Source: DASZTU01 sp035493835 (lineage in GTDB: Bacteria > Pseudomonadota > Alphaproteobacteria > Rhizobiales > Devosiaceae). From it: 19,832 bases of DNA. Shown one piece after another: positions 13,814 through 19,832 of this stretch. The notes under the pieces are model-generated. The model was not told the DNA's origin. It worked only from the letters and a program-made list of their open reading frames with translations, and ran no database searches. The translations under genes were made by a program, and so were the position numbers. The stretch's first letter is position 1. Each line of letters opens with the position of its first letter. Location of the stretch: NCBI GenBank assembly GCA_035493835.1, contig DATJHO010000065.1, positions 1-19,832 of the forward strand, read 5' to 3'.

Positions 13814-15483
13814 GCTGATGGCTCCTTCTGCACGGGTGCGCGGCCGGACAGCCGCCTCCCCGGAATGGCGTCGATCAATTCGCGCGTATAGGCGTCGAAC
13901 GGGTGGTGAAATACGGTCTCCACCGTGCCGGCCTCGACCTGCCGGCCTGCTTTCAGCACCGACACGGTGTCGGAGATCTGCCGAACGACGGCGAGGTCGT
14001 GCGACACGAAGAGGTAGGTTAGCCCGAGTTCCCGCTGCAGTTCGGCAAGCAGCGCAAGGATTTGTGCCTGCACGGTGACGTCGAGGGCGGAGACCGCCTC
14101 GTCGAGCACCAGAATCTCCGGATCGAGCACCAGCGCCCGGGCAATGGCGACCCGCTGCCGCTGGCCGCCCGAAAGCGCCCGCGGACGGCGCTTCCACAGC
14201 TCTGGCCCGAGGCCGACGCGCTCGAGCAGGCCGCTCGCCTTCTTCGTCCGGACGTCAGCGGCCACCGGCTGGTAGTTGCGCAAGGGTTCTTCGACGATGC
14301 CGAGCACGCTTTGCCGCGGATCGAGCGAGCCGAAGGGGTTCTGGTAGACCAACTGGATTTTTCGGCGGAGCTGGCGCAGCGCTTCGCCGCGAAGGCCGCC
14401 AAGTTCCGTGCCGGCAATCGTGATGCGGCCCGATGTTGGCCGCTGGAAGCCCACCACTGTCCGAACCGTCGTGGTCTTGCCCGAGCCGGATTCACCGACC
14501 AGCGCATGGGTCGTTCCCCGCGGCACGCTGAACGAGACTCCGTCGACTGCGCGGAAGGACTTGCGGGTGCCGGGCAAATCGAAATCCTGCACCAAATTTT
14601 CGACGGTCACGGCAATATCGGCCGCGGCATCGGGCGCTCGCCGCTGCACAGCCGGCGCCGAGAGCGACGGTGCGTCCGCCAGCAGTCGCCGGGTATAGGC
14701 GTCCTGCGGGGCCGTCAGTATCCCGGCCGTCGGGCCGGCCTCCTTGATGCGCCCATCTTGCAGCACGATCAGGCGGTCGGCGCGGTCGGCGGCGACCCCG
14801 AGGTCGTGTGTCACCAGCAGCACCGCGGTGCCGATCTCGCGGCGGAGATCGTCGATGAGGTCGAGGATCCGGCGCTGCACCGTGACGTCGAGGGCGCTCG
14901 TCGGCTCGTCGGCGATGATCAGGCTCGGTTCGAGCGCGATGGCAATGGCGATCAATACGCGCTGCTTCATCCCGCCGGACAGCTCGTGCGGATACTGCCG
15001 CATCCGCAGTTCTGGATCGGAGAGACCGACCTTGGCCAGCAACTCGATCGACCGGGCGGCGATGGCGTTGCGGTCGCGCCAGCCATGGATACGCAGGATT
15101 TCCCCGAGCTGGTCGCCAATGGTCTTGACCGGATTGAGCGAGGAGCCGGGGTCCTGCGGCACGAGGCTGATGGTTTTGCCGCGGATGGCGTCGAGGCGTT
15201 TGTCGGGCCAGCCGGCGATATCGGTGCCGTTGAGGCGGATCGTGCCACGATCGGCCCGGCCGTTGTCGGGCAGGAGACCGATGATGGCCTGCGCCGTGCT
15301 GGTCTTGCCGGAGCCGGATTCGCCGACGAGGGCGACGACTTCACCTGGCGCCACGGCAAAGGAGACCCCGTGTACGACCTTATGCCAATCGGCGCCGTCA
15401 TGGTAGGAGACGGTGAGGCCGTCAACCTCCAGGACCGGGATGGTCGCAGCCGTCGCCGGTGGGTCGAGCAGGTCGAGGCTCAT
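13810..15483 (-). CDS. fused double ABC ATPase of peptide/nickel-type importer (DppD-DppF-like)
   Basis: One 557-residue cytoplasmic protein carries two complete nucleotide-binding domains in tandem, as in GsiA, where many Dpp/Opp systems use two genes. Domain 1 has Walker A GESGSGKT at 54-61, signature LSGGMKQRV at 168-176, Walker B IIADEP at 189-194 and switch His226. Domain 2 has Walker A GESGSGKT at 330-337, signature LSGGQRQRV at 438-446, Walker B ILVLDE near 457-462 and His495. The linker is at about 270-295, with RRLL before it resembling the oligopeptide-transporter C-terminal extension. ATG at 15483 overlaps the permease TGA as ATGA; its own TGA overlaps the monooxygenase TTG. It powers import through the two downstream-numbered permeases. 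All catalytic motifs are intact. Confidence 0.95.
   Translation of the reverse strand: MSLDLLDPPATAATIPVLEVDGLTVSYHDGADWHKVVHGVSFAVAPGEVVALVGESGSGKTSTAQAIIGLLPDNGRADRGTIRLNGTDIAGWPDKRLDAIRGKTISLVPQDPGSSLNPVKTIGDQLGEILRIHGWRDRNAIAARSIELLAKVGLSDPELRMRQYPHELSGGMKQRVLIAIAIALEPSLIIADEPTSALDVTVQRRILDLIDDLRREIGTAVLLVTHDLGVAADRADRLIVLQDGRIKEAGPTAGILTAPQDAYTRRLLADAPSLSAPAVQRRAPDAAADIAVTVENLVQDFDLPGTRKSFRAVDGVSFSVPRGTTHALVGESGSGKTTTVRTVVGFQRPTSGRITIAGTELGGLRGEALRQLRRKIQLVYQNPFGSLDPRQSVLGIVEEPLRNYQPVAADVRTKKASGLLERVGLGPELWKRRPRALSGGQRQRVAIARALVLDPEILVLDEAVSALDVTVQAQILALLAELQRELGLTYLFVSHDLAVVRQISDTVSVLKAGRQVEAGTVETVFHHPFDAYTRELIDAIPGRRLSGRAPVQKEPSA
13822..13827 (-). promoter_or_regulatory. Shine-Dalgarno AAGGAG fixing a TTG start
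   Basis: AAGGAG on the minus strand lies eight bases before the TTG at 13813, inside the last codons of the ATPase gene. It is what decides the unusual start codon of the luciferase-like monooxygenase. Confidence 0.7.
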
Positions 15484-16355
15484 TGTCCGGCCTTTCTGAT
15501 GGCCCGACTGATGCGGTTGGCGGCGAGCACCACCACCACGACGACGATGCCGGGGAAGCTGGTGAGCCACCAGGCCGAGGCGATATAGTTGCGGCCCTCC
15601 GCGATCAGCAGGCCCCACTCGGGGGTTGGCGGCGGCGCGCCATAGCCGAGGAATCCTAGCGTCGAAATCGACAGGATGGCGTTGCCAAACTGCAGCGCCG
15701 CAAACGCCAGCACCGAAGTCAGGGAGTTCGGCAGTATGTGGCGTACCAGCACCGAGCGGAAGGTGCCGCCGCTGCCGAACGCGGCCTCCACATAGTCTGT
15801 CCGCCTGACCCGCACGACCTCGGCCCGGGCCAACCGGGCAAAGTTGGCGATCGAGGTGACCCCGACCGCTATGGCGGCATTCACAGCGCCGAAGCCAAGG
15901 ATGATGATGATCGAAAGCGACAGCAGCAGGCCGGGGATCGAGAGCAGCACGTCGACGACGCGCATGATGGCGTCCTCGCCCCGCCCGCCGACCGATCCTG
16001 CAACGAGGCCCAGCCCGGTGCCGACGATCAGCCCGACAGCGACCGCCGCGAGCGCGCCCGACAGCGAGTTGATCGAGCCGTAGATGATGCGGGCCAGTAG
16101 GTCGCGCCCGAGCTGGTCGGTGCCGAGCCAATGGGCGGCGCTCGGTGCCTGCAGCTTGGCGGCGGCAACCCCGTCGACGGCGCTGTAGCCAGTGAAGAGG
16201 GCGGGCGCCAGCGCCCAGGCGATCACCAGTACGATCACCGCCCAAGCGAGGACGAGGCCCGGTTCGAGGCGGCGCAGCGACCGGGCGATGGACCGCGTCG
16301 AGGCGGAGCCCGTTTCGGTGGCAAGGTCCGTGGCGGCAGAATCCAAGGTGGTCAA
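15480..16355 (-). CDS. ABC transporter permease, DppC-type, TTG start
   Basis: A 291-residue inner-membrane permease of the peptide/nickel (BPD) family. Hydrophobic segments lie at about 34-56, 97-120, 133-154, 157-175, 212-232 and 264-280. HWLGTDQLGRDLLARIIYG at 75-93 is the DppC signature, and the ATPase-docking EAA loop is EAAFGSGGTFRSVLVRHILPN at 190-210. The start is TTG at 16355: it overlaps the TGA of the first permease as TTGA and has AAGGGAG seven bases upstream (16363-16369). This gives the usual DppC length; any longer reading would run inside the neighbour. The end overlaps the ATPase start by 4 bp. Together with the permease at 16352-17296 it forms the membrane channel. Confidence 0.92.
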   Translation of the reverse strand: MTTLDSAATDLATETGSASTRSIARSLRRLEPGLVLAWAVIVLVIAWALAPALFTGYSAVDGVAAAKLQAPSAAHWLGTDQLGRDLLARIIYGSINSLSGALAAVAVGLIVGTGLGLVAGSVGGRGEDAIMRVVDVLLSIPGLLLSLSIIIILGFGAVNAAIAVGVTSIANFARLARAEVVRVRRTDYVEAAFGSGGTFRSVLVRHILPNSLTSVLAFAALQFGNAILSISTLGFLGYGAPPPTPEWGLLIAEGRNYIASAWWLTSFPGIVVVVVVLAANRISRAIRKAGQ

Positions 16356-17296
16356 GTGACCGCTCCCTTGCGTTGCTTGAGCCGCGGATCGAGCAGGGGA
16401 TATGCCAGGTCCACGAGCAGGTTGATGAGCACGAACGCGACCGCCGACAGCACCACCACCGCTTCGAGCACCGAGGTATCCTCGCCGTTGACGGCCTGCT
16501 GCGTGAGTTCGCCGATGCCGCTCAGCCCGAAGACGGTCTCGGTGATGACCGCGCCGGCCAGCAGTTCGCCGAGCAAGATGCCGGCGATGGTCAGCGTCGG
16601 GATCATTGCGTTGCGGATAACGTGACGGAACAGCACCCGCGCCCGCGTGGCCCCCTTGGCCCGGACGACGGCAACGAAGGGCTGTGTCTCGATCTCGTCC
16701 ATCGCGCGCAGCAGAATTTGCGCCAGCGGTGCCGAGATCGGGATCGCGACCGTCAGGATGGGCAGGATCAGGCCCCGCCATTCGCCCGGGTTGATCACCG
16801 GGATGAGCCGCAGCCGGAACGAGACCACCTGGATCAGGATGATGCCGAGCCAGAAAGTGGGAACCGAGATGAAAAGCGGGGGCAGGGCATGGAGGAGGTT
16901 CCGCAGCCAGCGGAACTGCGTCAAATGGGCGGCGATGCCGATGCCGAAGGCGATGAAAGTGGCGGCGAGGAAGCCCAGCACGGCGAGCCTGAGCGTCGTC
17001 GGCAGGCTCTGGGCGATCTGGTCGCGCACCGGAACGCCGGCCTCGATCGAATAGCCGAAATCGCCCGTGAGGAAATTGCCGATGGTGTGCAGATATTGGA
17101 TCGGCAGCGGGCTGTCGACGCCGTAGGAGGCGCGGATCTCGGCGATCTGGGCTGGGCTGAGACCCATGTCGGGGTTCTGGAATTTGATCAGGATCGCGTC
17201 GCCGGGCAGCGCCTGGAGCAGCAAAAACGCGATGGTGAACGCCGCCCAGAGTACGAGCACGGCCTGGCCAATCCGGCGCAATAGATAGAACAGCAT
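16352..17296 (-). CDS. ABC transporter permease, DppB-type
   Basis: A 314-residue inner-membrane permease of the peptide/nickel family. The start MLFYLLRRIGQAVLVLWAAFTIAFLL is the classical DppB N-terminal helix, followed by the periplasmic segment with ASYGVDSPLPIQYLHTIGNFLTGDFGYS at 56-83. The EAA loop VVRAKGATRARVLFRHVIRNAMIP is at 210-233. Further membrane segments lie near 103-124, 138-160, 176-197, 234-254 and 280-300. The ATG at 17296 has GGAAGGCAGGAC before it. A strong hairpin separates it from the binding-protein gene, and its TGA overlaps the TTG of the second permease. It is the first permease of the importer and a partner of the DppC-type protein. Confidence 0.94.
   Translation of the reverse strand: MLFYLLRRIGQAVLVLWAAFTIAFLLLQALPGDAILIKFQNPDMGLSPAQIAEIRASYGVDSPLPIQYLHTIGNFLTGDFGYSIEAGVPVRDQIAQSLPTTLRLAVLGFLAATFIAFGIGIAAHLTQFRWLRNLLHALPPLFISVPTFWLGIILIQVVSFRLRLIPVINPGEWRGLILPILTVAIPISAPLAQILLRAMDEIETQPFVAVVRAKGATRARVLFRHVIRNAMIPTLTIAGILLGELLAGAVITETVFGLSGIGELTQQAVNGEDTSVLEAVVVLSAVAFVLINLLVDLAYPLLDPRLKQRKGAVT
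16363..16369 (-). promoter_or_regulatory. Shine-Dalgarno AAGGGAG fixing a TTG start
   Basis: AAGGGAG on the minus strand lies seven bases before the TTG at 16355, within the last codons of the DppB-type gene. It decides the start of the DppC-type permease. Confidence 0.65.
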
Positions 17297-17316
17297 GTCC
17301 TGCCTTCCGAGTAACG

Positions 17317-17344
17317 GGCTCCTCCGGGTGATGCCGGAGGAGCC
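17317..17344 (-). terminator. intercistronic hairpin after binding-protein gene
   Basis: GGCTCCTCCGG (17317-17327) pairs perfectly with CCGGAGGAGCC (17334-17344) around a six-base loop, between the binding-protein stop and the DppB-type start. Hairpins at this place in binding-protein operons commonly act as partial terminators or 3' stabilisers, so that the binding protein is made in excess over the membrane parts. No T-tract follows. Confidence 0.7.
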
Positions 17345-17359
17345 GTCGGGTACCCCCGA

Positions 17360-19015
17360 TCAGTGCGCGGCGATCCAGGTCTCGTAGAAGCTCGGCCGGC
17401 CTACAGCCTCGAACTTGATGCCGTGCGTATACGGCGCCCCGGCGAAGACCTGCGGCTCCTCGAAGAACGGAATCTCATAAGCCTGGTCGAGGATGTATTC
17501 CTGTGCAGTGCCGGCCTCCGCGATGCGCTTGGCGGGATCGGTCTCTGCGGCGACCCTCTCGAGCAGGCCGTTGAGCTTGGGGTCGGTGAAGCTCTCCACC
17601 TTGGAGCTCGAGCCGCCCTTTTGCAGCAGTGCATCGCGGTTGAGCGGATAGAACTCGCTCTTGATCACGTCCGGGTCGGCGCGGCCGACTTCGGCGACGG
17701 CAAGCGGGGTCTTTTCGGGATCGAGATTGTCAGTGACCACGTTGCCGGCGGAGCCGGATAGCACGTCGAGCTTGACGCCGATCTTTGCCCATTGCTGGGC
17801 CACCAGCTGCAGCACGGCTTGATTCTGCGGCTGCGGGATGGAGACGTGGATGGCCAGTTCGAGCGGCTTGCCGTCCTTGTGGCGGATGCCGTCGGAACCG
17901 AGCGTCCAGCCCGCCTCATCGAGCAGCTTCTTCGACAACTCCGGATCGAAGGTAAGCTTGGACGAAAGGTCCTTGTAACCAGCTGCGACCGCAGCGATCA
18001 CTGCCGTCGCCTTCGGATAGTTGGCAGAAAACAGAGTGTCGACAATCTCCTGGCTGTTGGTGGCGTGCAGCAGCGCCTGGCGAACCTTCACGTCGGCGAC
18101 CAGCGGATTGTCGGGCCGGAAGGCCACGGCATCGTTCACGCCGCGGGTCGGGGCGGCGTAGATTTGAAAGCCCTGGTCGGCGACTTGCTTCTCATCGAAG
18201 GCCTGGATCTGGCGGATAAAATCCGCCTGGCCCGAGGTCAGCGAGCCTATGCGGACGCTATCTTCCGGGGTGACGATGATGTTGATGCCGTCGAGATAGG
18301 CCCGTCCCTGATGGGTGAAGGAGGGCGGCGCCCAGTTGTAGTCGGGCCTGACCTTGAGGTCGACTTCCTTGCCGAGCACTTCGTTCGAGACGACGAACGG
18401 GCCACTGCCGATGATGTTGGGGGCGCGGCCGAGATCGTCGTATTTGTGCGCCAGCGTCGACAGCGCAACGATGCCCGAGCCAATCACCGAGGTGCCCTGC
18501 AGGAAGCCGGGCGAGGGCTTCTTGAAGTAGAATTTTACCGTCTGGGAATCGATGACCTCGGAGTGGTCGTAATTGTTGATCACCTCGGAGACTGGCAGCT
18601 TCAGAGCCTTGTTGCCCAAGCCATAGGTGTCGAAATTCTTGGCCACCACATTGGCGTCGAGCGGCGTGCCGTCGGAGAAGGTGACGCCTTTCCGGATCTT
18701 GAAGGTGTACTGAGTGTCATCGGCGTTGACGGTCCAGGATTCCGCAAGCCAGGGCAGGATCTTGAGCGTTTTCGGATCCTGGTAGGTCAGCTTGTCGGTA
18801 ATCTGATTGACGATGCCGCCATTGGGGTAGAAGCCGGCCGAAGGCGGATAGATATTGGTGTGCGGCTGCTGCTCCAGATAGATCAGCGTGCCGCCGGTGA
18901 CCGGCTTTCCGTCGTCAGCAAACGCCGCAGCGACAGCGAGCAGCGAGACGGAGGAGATCGCCGCGGCCAGGACGCCGGCGCGGCGCAGGTGAAGGTAGAA
19001 TGATGGCTTTGACAC
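17360..19015 (-). CDS. ABC transporter substrate-binding protein, peptide/nickel family (KPN_01854-type)
   Basis: A 551-residue family-5 periplasmic binding protein, first gene of the importer operon. Signal peptide: basic HLRR at 9-12, hydrophobic to about 30, probable cleavage AFA|DD after residue 33; it looks Sec-type, although the RR pair leaves Tat possible. The mature chain begins KPVTGGTLIYLEQQPHTNIYPP and has the family blocks ILPWLAESWTVNADDTQYTFKIRKGVTFSDGTPL and IIGSGPFVV. From memory this N-terminal pattern fits the subfamily named after KPN_01854, which travels with KPN_01858-type monooxygenases. Start is GTG at 19015, with AGGGA seven bases upstream. It shares its fold but little obvious sequence with the Tat-exported protein at 3513. 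The ligand is unknown. Confidence 0.93.
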   Translation of the reverse strand: MSKPSFYLHLRRAGVLAAAISSVSLLAVAAAFADDGKPVTGGTLIYLEQQPHTNIYPPSAGFYPNGGIVNQITDKLTYQDPKTLKILPWLAESWTVNADDTQYTFKIRKGVTFSDGTPLDANVVAKNFDTYGLGNKALKLPVSEVINNYDHSEVIDSQTVKFYFKKPSPGFLQGTSVIGSGIVALSTLAHKYDDLGRAPNIIGSGPFVVSNEVLGKEVDLKVRPDYNWAPPSFTHQGRAYLDGINIIVTPEDSVRIGSLTSGQADFIRQIQAFDEKQVADQGFQIYAAPTRGVNDAVAFRPDNPLVADVKVRQALLHATNSQEIVDTLFSANYPKATAVIAAVAAGYKDLSSKLTFDPELSKKLLDEAGWTLGSDGIRHKDGKPLELAIHVSIPQPQNQAVLQLVAQQWAKIGVKLDVLSGSAGNVVTDNLDPEKTPLAVAEVGRADPDVIKSEFYPLNRDALLQKGGSSSKVESFTDPKLNGLLERVAAETDPAKRIAEAGTAQEYILDQAYEIPFFEEPQVFAGAPYTHGIKFEAVGRPSFYETWIAAH

Positions 19016-19254
19016 GGTTCGTCCCTGAATTGGATCCGGGCCCGCTGGCGACGCCAGGGCCCGAGGAATGTGCGCAAGCTTACCCGCTGTCGCGACAAAC
19101 TCAACAAAGTATAGCGAATTACTAGACTAATGAGCGGGGCGGCGGAGGAAATTTTTCTGCGTGATCCCTGCCTGAATCGGAAAGCGGGGCGGCGACCACT
19201 TGGGTTTGCCGGGAATGAAGCGAGACGAGAATGTCCCCGGTGAGGCCGCAATCC
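19016..19254. promoter_or_regulatory. promoter region of the importer operon
   Basis: This 239-base gap separates the partial monooxygenase from the binding-protein gene on the same strand. Its middle is AT-rich compared with the surroundings. TATACT on the minus strand (19113-19108) is a fair -10 candidate, about 93 bases upstream of the GTG, but no matching -35 is clear. TAG-N7-CTA (19112-19124) overlaps it and is followed by TAGACTAAT, similar to the ATAGACAATAAT next to the 3296-3318 palindrome. A shared regulator is possible. Confidence 0.4.
19037..19063 (-). promoter_or_regulatory. GC-rich leader hairpin upstream of binding-protein gene
   Basis: CGGGCCC (19037-19043) pairs with GGGCCCG (19057-19063), and TGGC (19046-19049) with GCCA (19053-19056), leaving a two-base bulge and a three-base loop. 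On the minus strand it sits 22 bases before the GTG start. It could be a terminator for the upstream monooxygenase gene, a leader that limits or stabilises the operon mRNA, or both. Confidence 0.55.
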
Positions 19255-19832
19255 TCACTGGTCCTGATGCTGCCTGAAGGCCGGGCGAGGAAGTCCGAGA
19301 TTTTCCCGGAGAGTGCTGCCCTCGTACGCGGTTCGGAACAGGCCGCGCTTCTGGAGGATCGGCACTACCTGCTCGATGAAGTCTTCCAACCCGCCGGGCA
19401 ACCAGGCGGGAATTAGTACGAAGCCGTCCGCGGCGCCGGCGCGGTGCCACTTTTCCAGGTCGTCGGCGATGTCCTTGGGTGTGCCAACTATGGTGCGGTG
19501 GCCGTTGGCTGTGCAGGCGCGCTGATAGAGTTGGCGGATGGTGAGGTTGTCGCGCCGTGCTGCCGCAACGAACAGCGCCTGTCGGCTTTGGCTGTTGTTG
19601 CTCGGCGGCAATTCGGGCAGGGGGCCGTCAAGGTCATGGCCGGAGAGGTCGACATTGCCGATCAGCGCAGAAAGCACCGATAGGCCGAGCGCCGGCTCGA
19701 TCAGCGCATCCAGCCGGTTCTGCTTGACCTTGGCCTCCGCGCGGCTGGCGCCGACGTAAGGCACGATGCCCGGCAGCACCTTCAGGGATGATCGGTCGCG
19801 CCCGAACGCCGCCAGCCGGCCTTTTACGTCGT
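19255..19832 (-). CDS. NtaA/SnaA/DszA-family FMN-dependent monooxygenase, C-terminal part (runs off right edge)
   Basis: The frame is open from the right edge to the TGA at 19255 and gives the last 191 residues of a protein whose start lies beyond the window. It aligns with the C-terminal part of the copy at 136-1470: VKGRLAAFGRDRSSLKVLPGIVPYVG, the DLDGPLPELP segment, VGTPKDIADDLEKW, GADGFVLIPAWLPGGLEDFIEQVVPILQKRGLFR, and the end YEGSTLRENLGLPRPA, which is nearly the same in both. It is the third NtaA/DszA-type enzyme of the locus. It lies 239 bp upstream of the importer operon on the same strand and may be transcribed into it. The truncation is a window effect, not a broken gene. Confidence 0.9.
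   Translation of the reverse strand, partial: DVKGRLAAFGRDRSSLKVLPGIVPYVGASRAEAKVKQNRLDALIEPALGLSVLSALIGNVDLSGHDLDGPLPELPPSNNSQSRQALFVAAARRDNLTIRQLYQRACTANGHRTIVGTPKDIADDLEKWHRAGAADGFVLIPAWLPGGLEDFIEQVVPILQKRGLFRTAYEGSTLRENLGLPRPAFRQHQDQ

Noticed and set aside
13814..14197. A long N-terminal extension of the luciferase-like monooxygenase
   Set aside because: The extra residues overlap the ATPase coding region, are Arg/Ala-rich and have no family similarity. The TTG at 13813 with its Shine-Dalgarno is better.
14062..15588. A 508-codon open frame on the + strand opposite the ATPase gene
   Set aside because: It lies antisense to a gene with intact Walker and signature motifs; its translation has no recognisable domain. 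Long antisense frames are expected at this GC content. The same holds for 10279-11430 and 17792-19003.
16356..16781. A longer DppC-type permease start
   Set aside because: The extension overlaps the first permease in another frame and lacks a membrane or signal pattern. TTG at 16355 gives the normal length.
1..19832. Mobile element, prophage, CRISPR or defence system
   Set aside because: No transposase, integrase, phage gene, spaced repeat array, or restriction or toxin gene is recognisable, and base composition looks even across the genes.

Overview
The window is high-GC DNA with tightly packed genes, most likely from an alphaproteobacterium of the Hyphomicrobiales (Rhizobiales). The gene families point that way, and so does a palindromic mosaic repeat at about 1471-1573 that resembles the RIME-type intergenic elements of that order. 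A Mesorhizobium/Aminobacter-type genus is a guess. I see no tRNA, rRNA, CRISPR array, transposase or integrase.

The theme is flavin-dependent oxidation joined to uptake of a small organic solute. There are three NtaA/SnaA/DszA-type monooxygenases (136-1470, 8908-10215, and a partial one from 19255 to the right edge), one luciferase-like monooxygenase of a different subfamily (12779-13813), one DszC/SfnB-like enzyme of the acyl-CoA dehydrogenase fold (7661-8905), one NADH:flavin reductase (1571-2146) and one Old Yellow Enzyme (10294-11388). Around them lie a LysR regulator, a PLP aminotransferase, a triple-rhodanese protein, two peptide/nickel-type solute-binding proteins and one complete ABC importer.

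Layout from left to right: a single monooxygenase gene (+); a convergent LysR-flavin reductase pair (-) whose genes overlap by 4 bp; a divergent control region of about 350 bp with a clear palindromic operator candidate; a Tat-exported orphan binding protein (+); an aminotransferase (-); then a + strand run of rhodanese, DszC-like and DszA-like genes that ends at a perfect 15-bp terminator hairpin. The right half is one long - strand run read from right to left: partial monooxygenase, then (after 239 bp) binding protein, two permeases, fused double ATPase, luciferase-like monooxygenase, cysteine-free CMD protein, AhpD-like CMD protein and Old Yellow Enzyme.

The part from 11495 to 19015 matches, from memory, a conserved cassette known only by family names (Avi_7169/Avi_7170 CMD proteins, KPN_01858 monooxygenase, KPN_01854 binding protein), whose substrate I do not know to have been established. 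My reading is that the binding proteins and importer capture a thioether, S-conjugate, sulfone or related compound, the reduced-flavin monooxygenases cleave it, and the rhodanese and aminotransferase process the sulfur and amino-acid products. A bacillithiol-free comparison is the Bacillus ytmI/cmo operon, which uses related monooxygenases on S-succinylcysteine. The substrate here is inference; no gene in the window fixes it.
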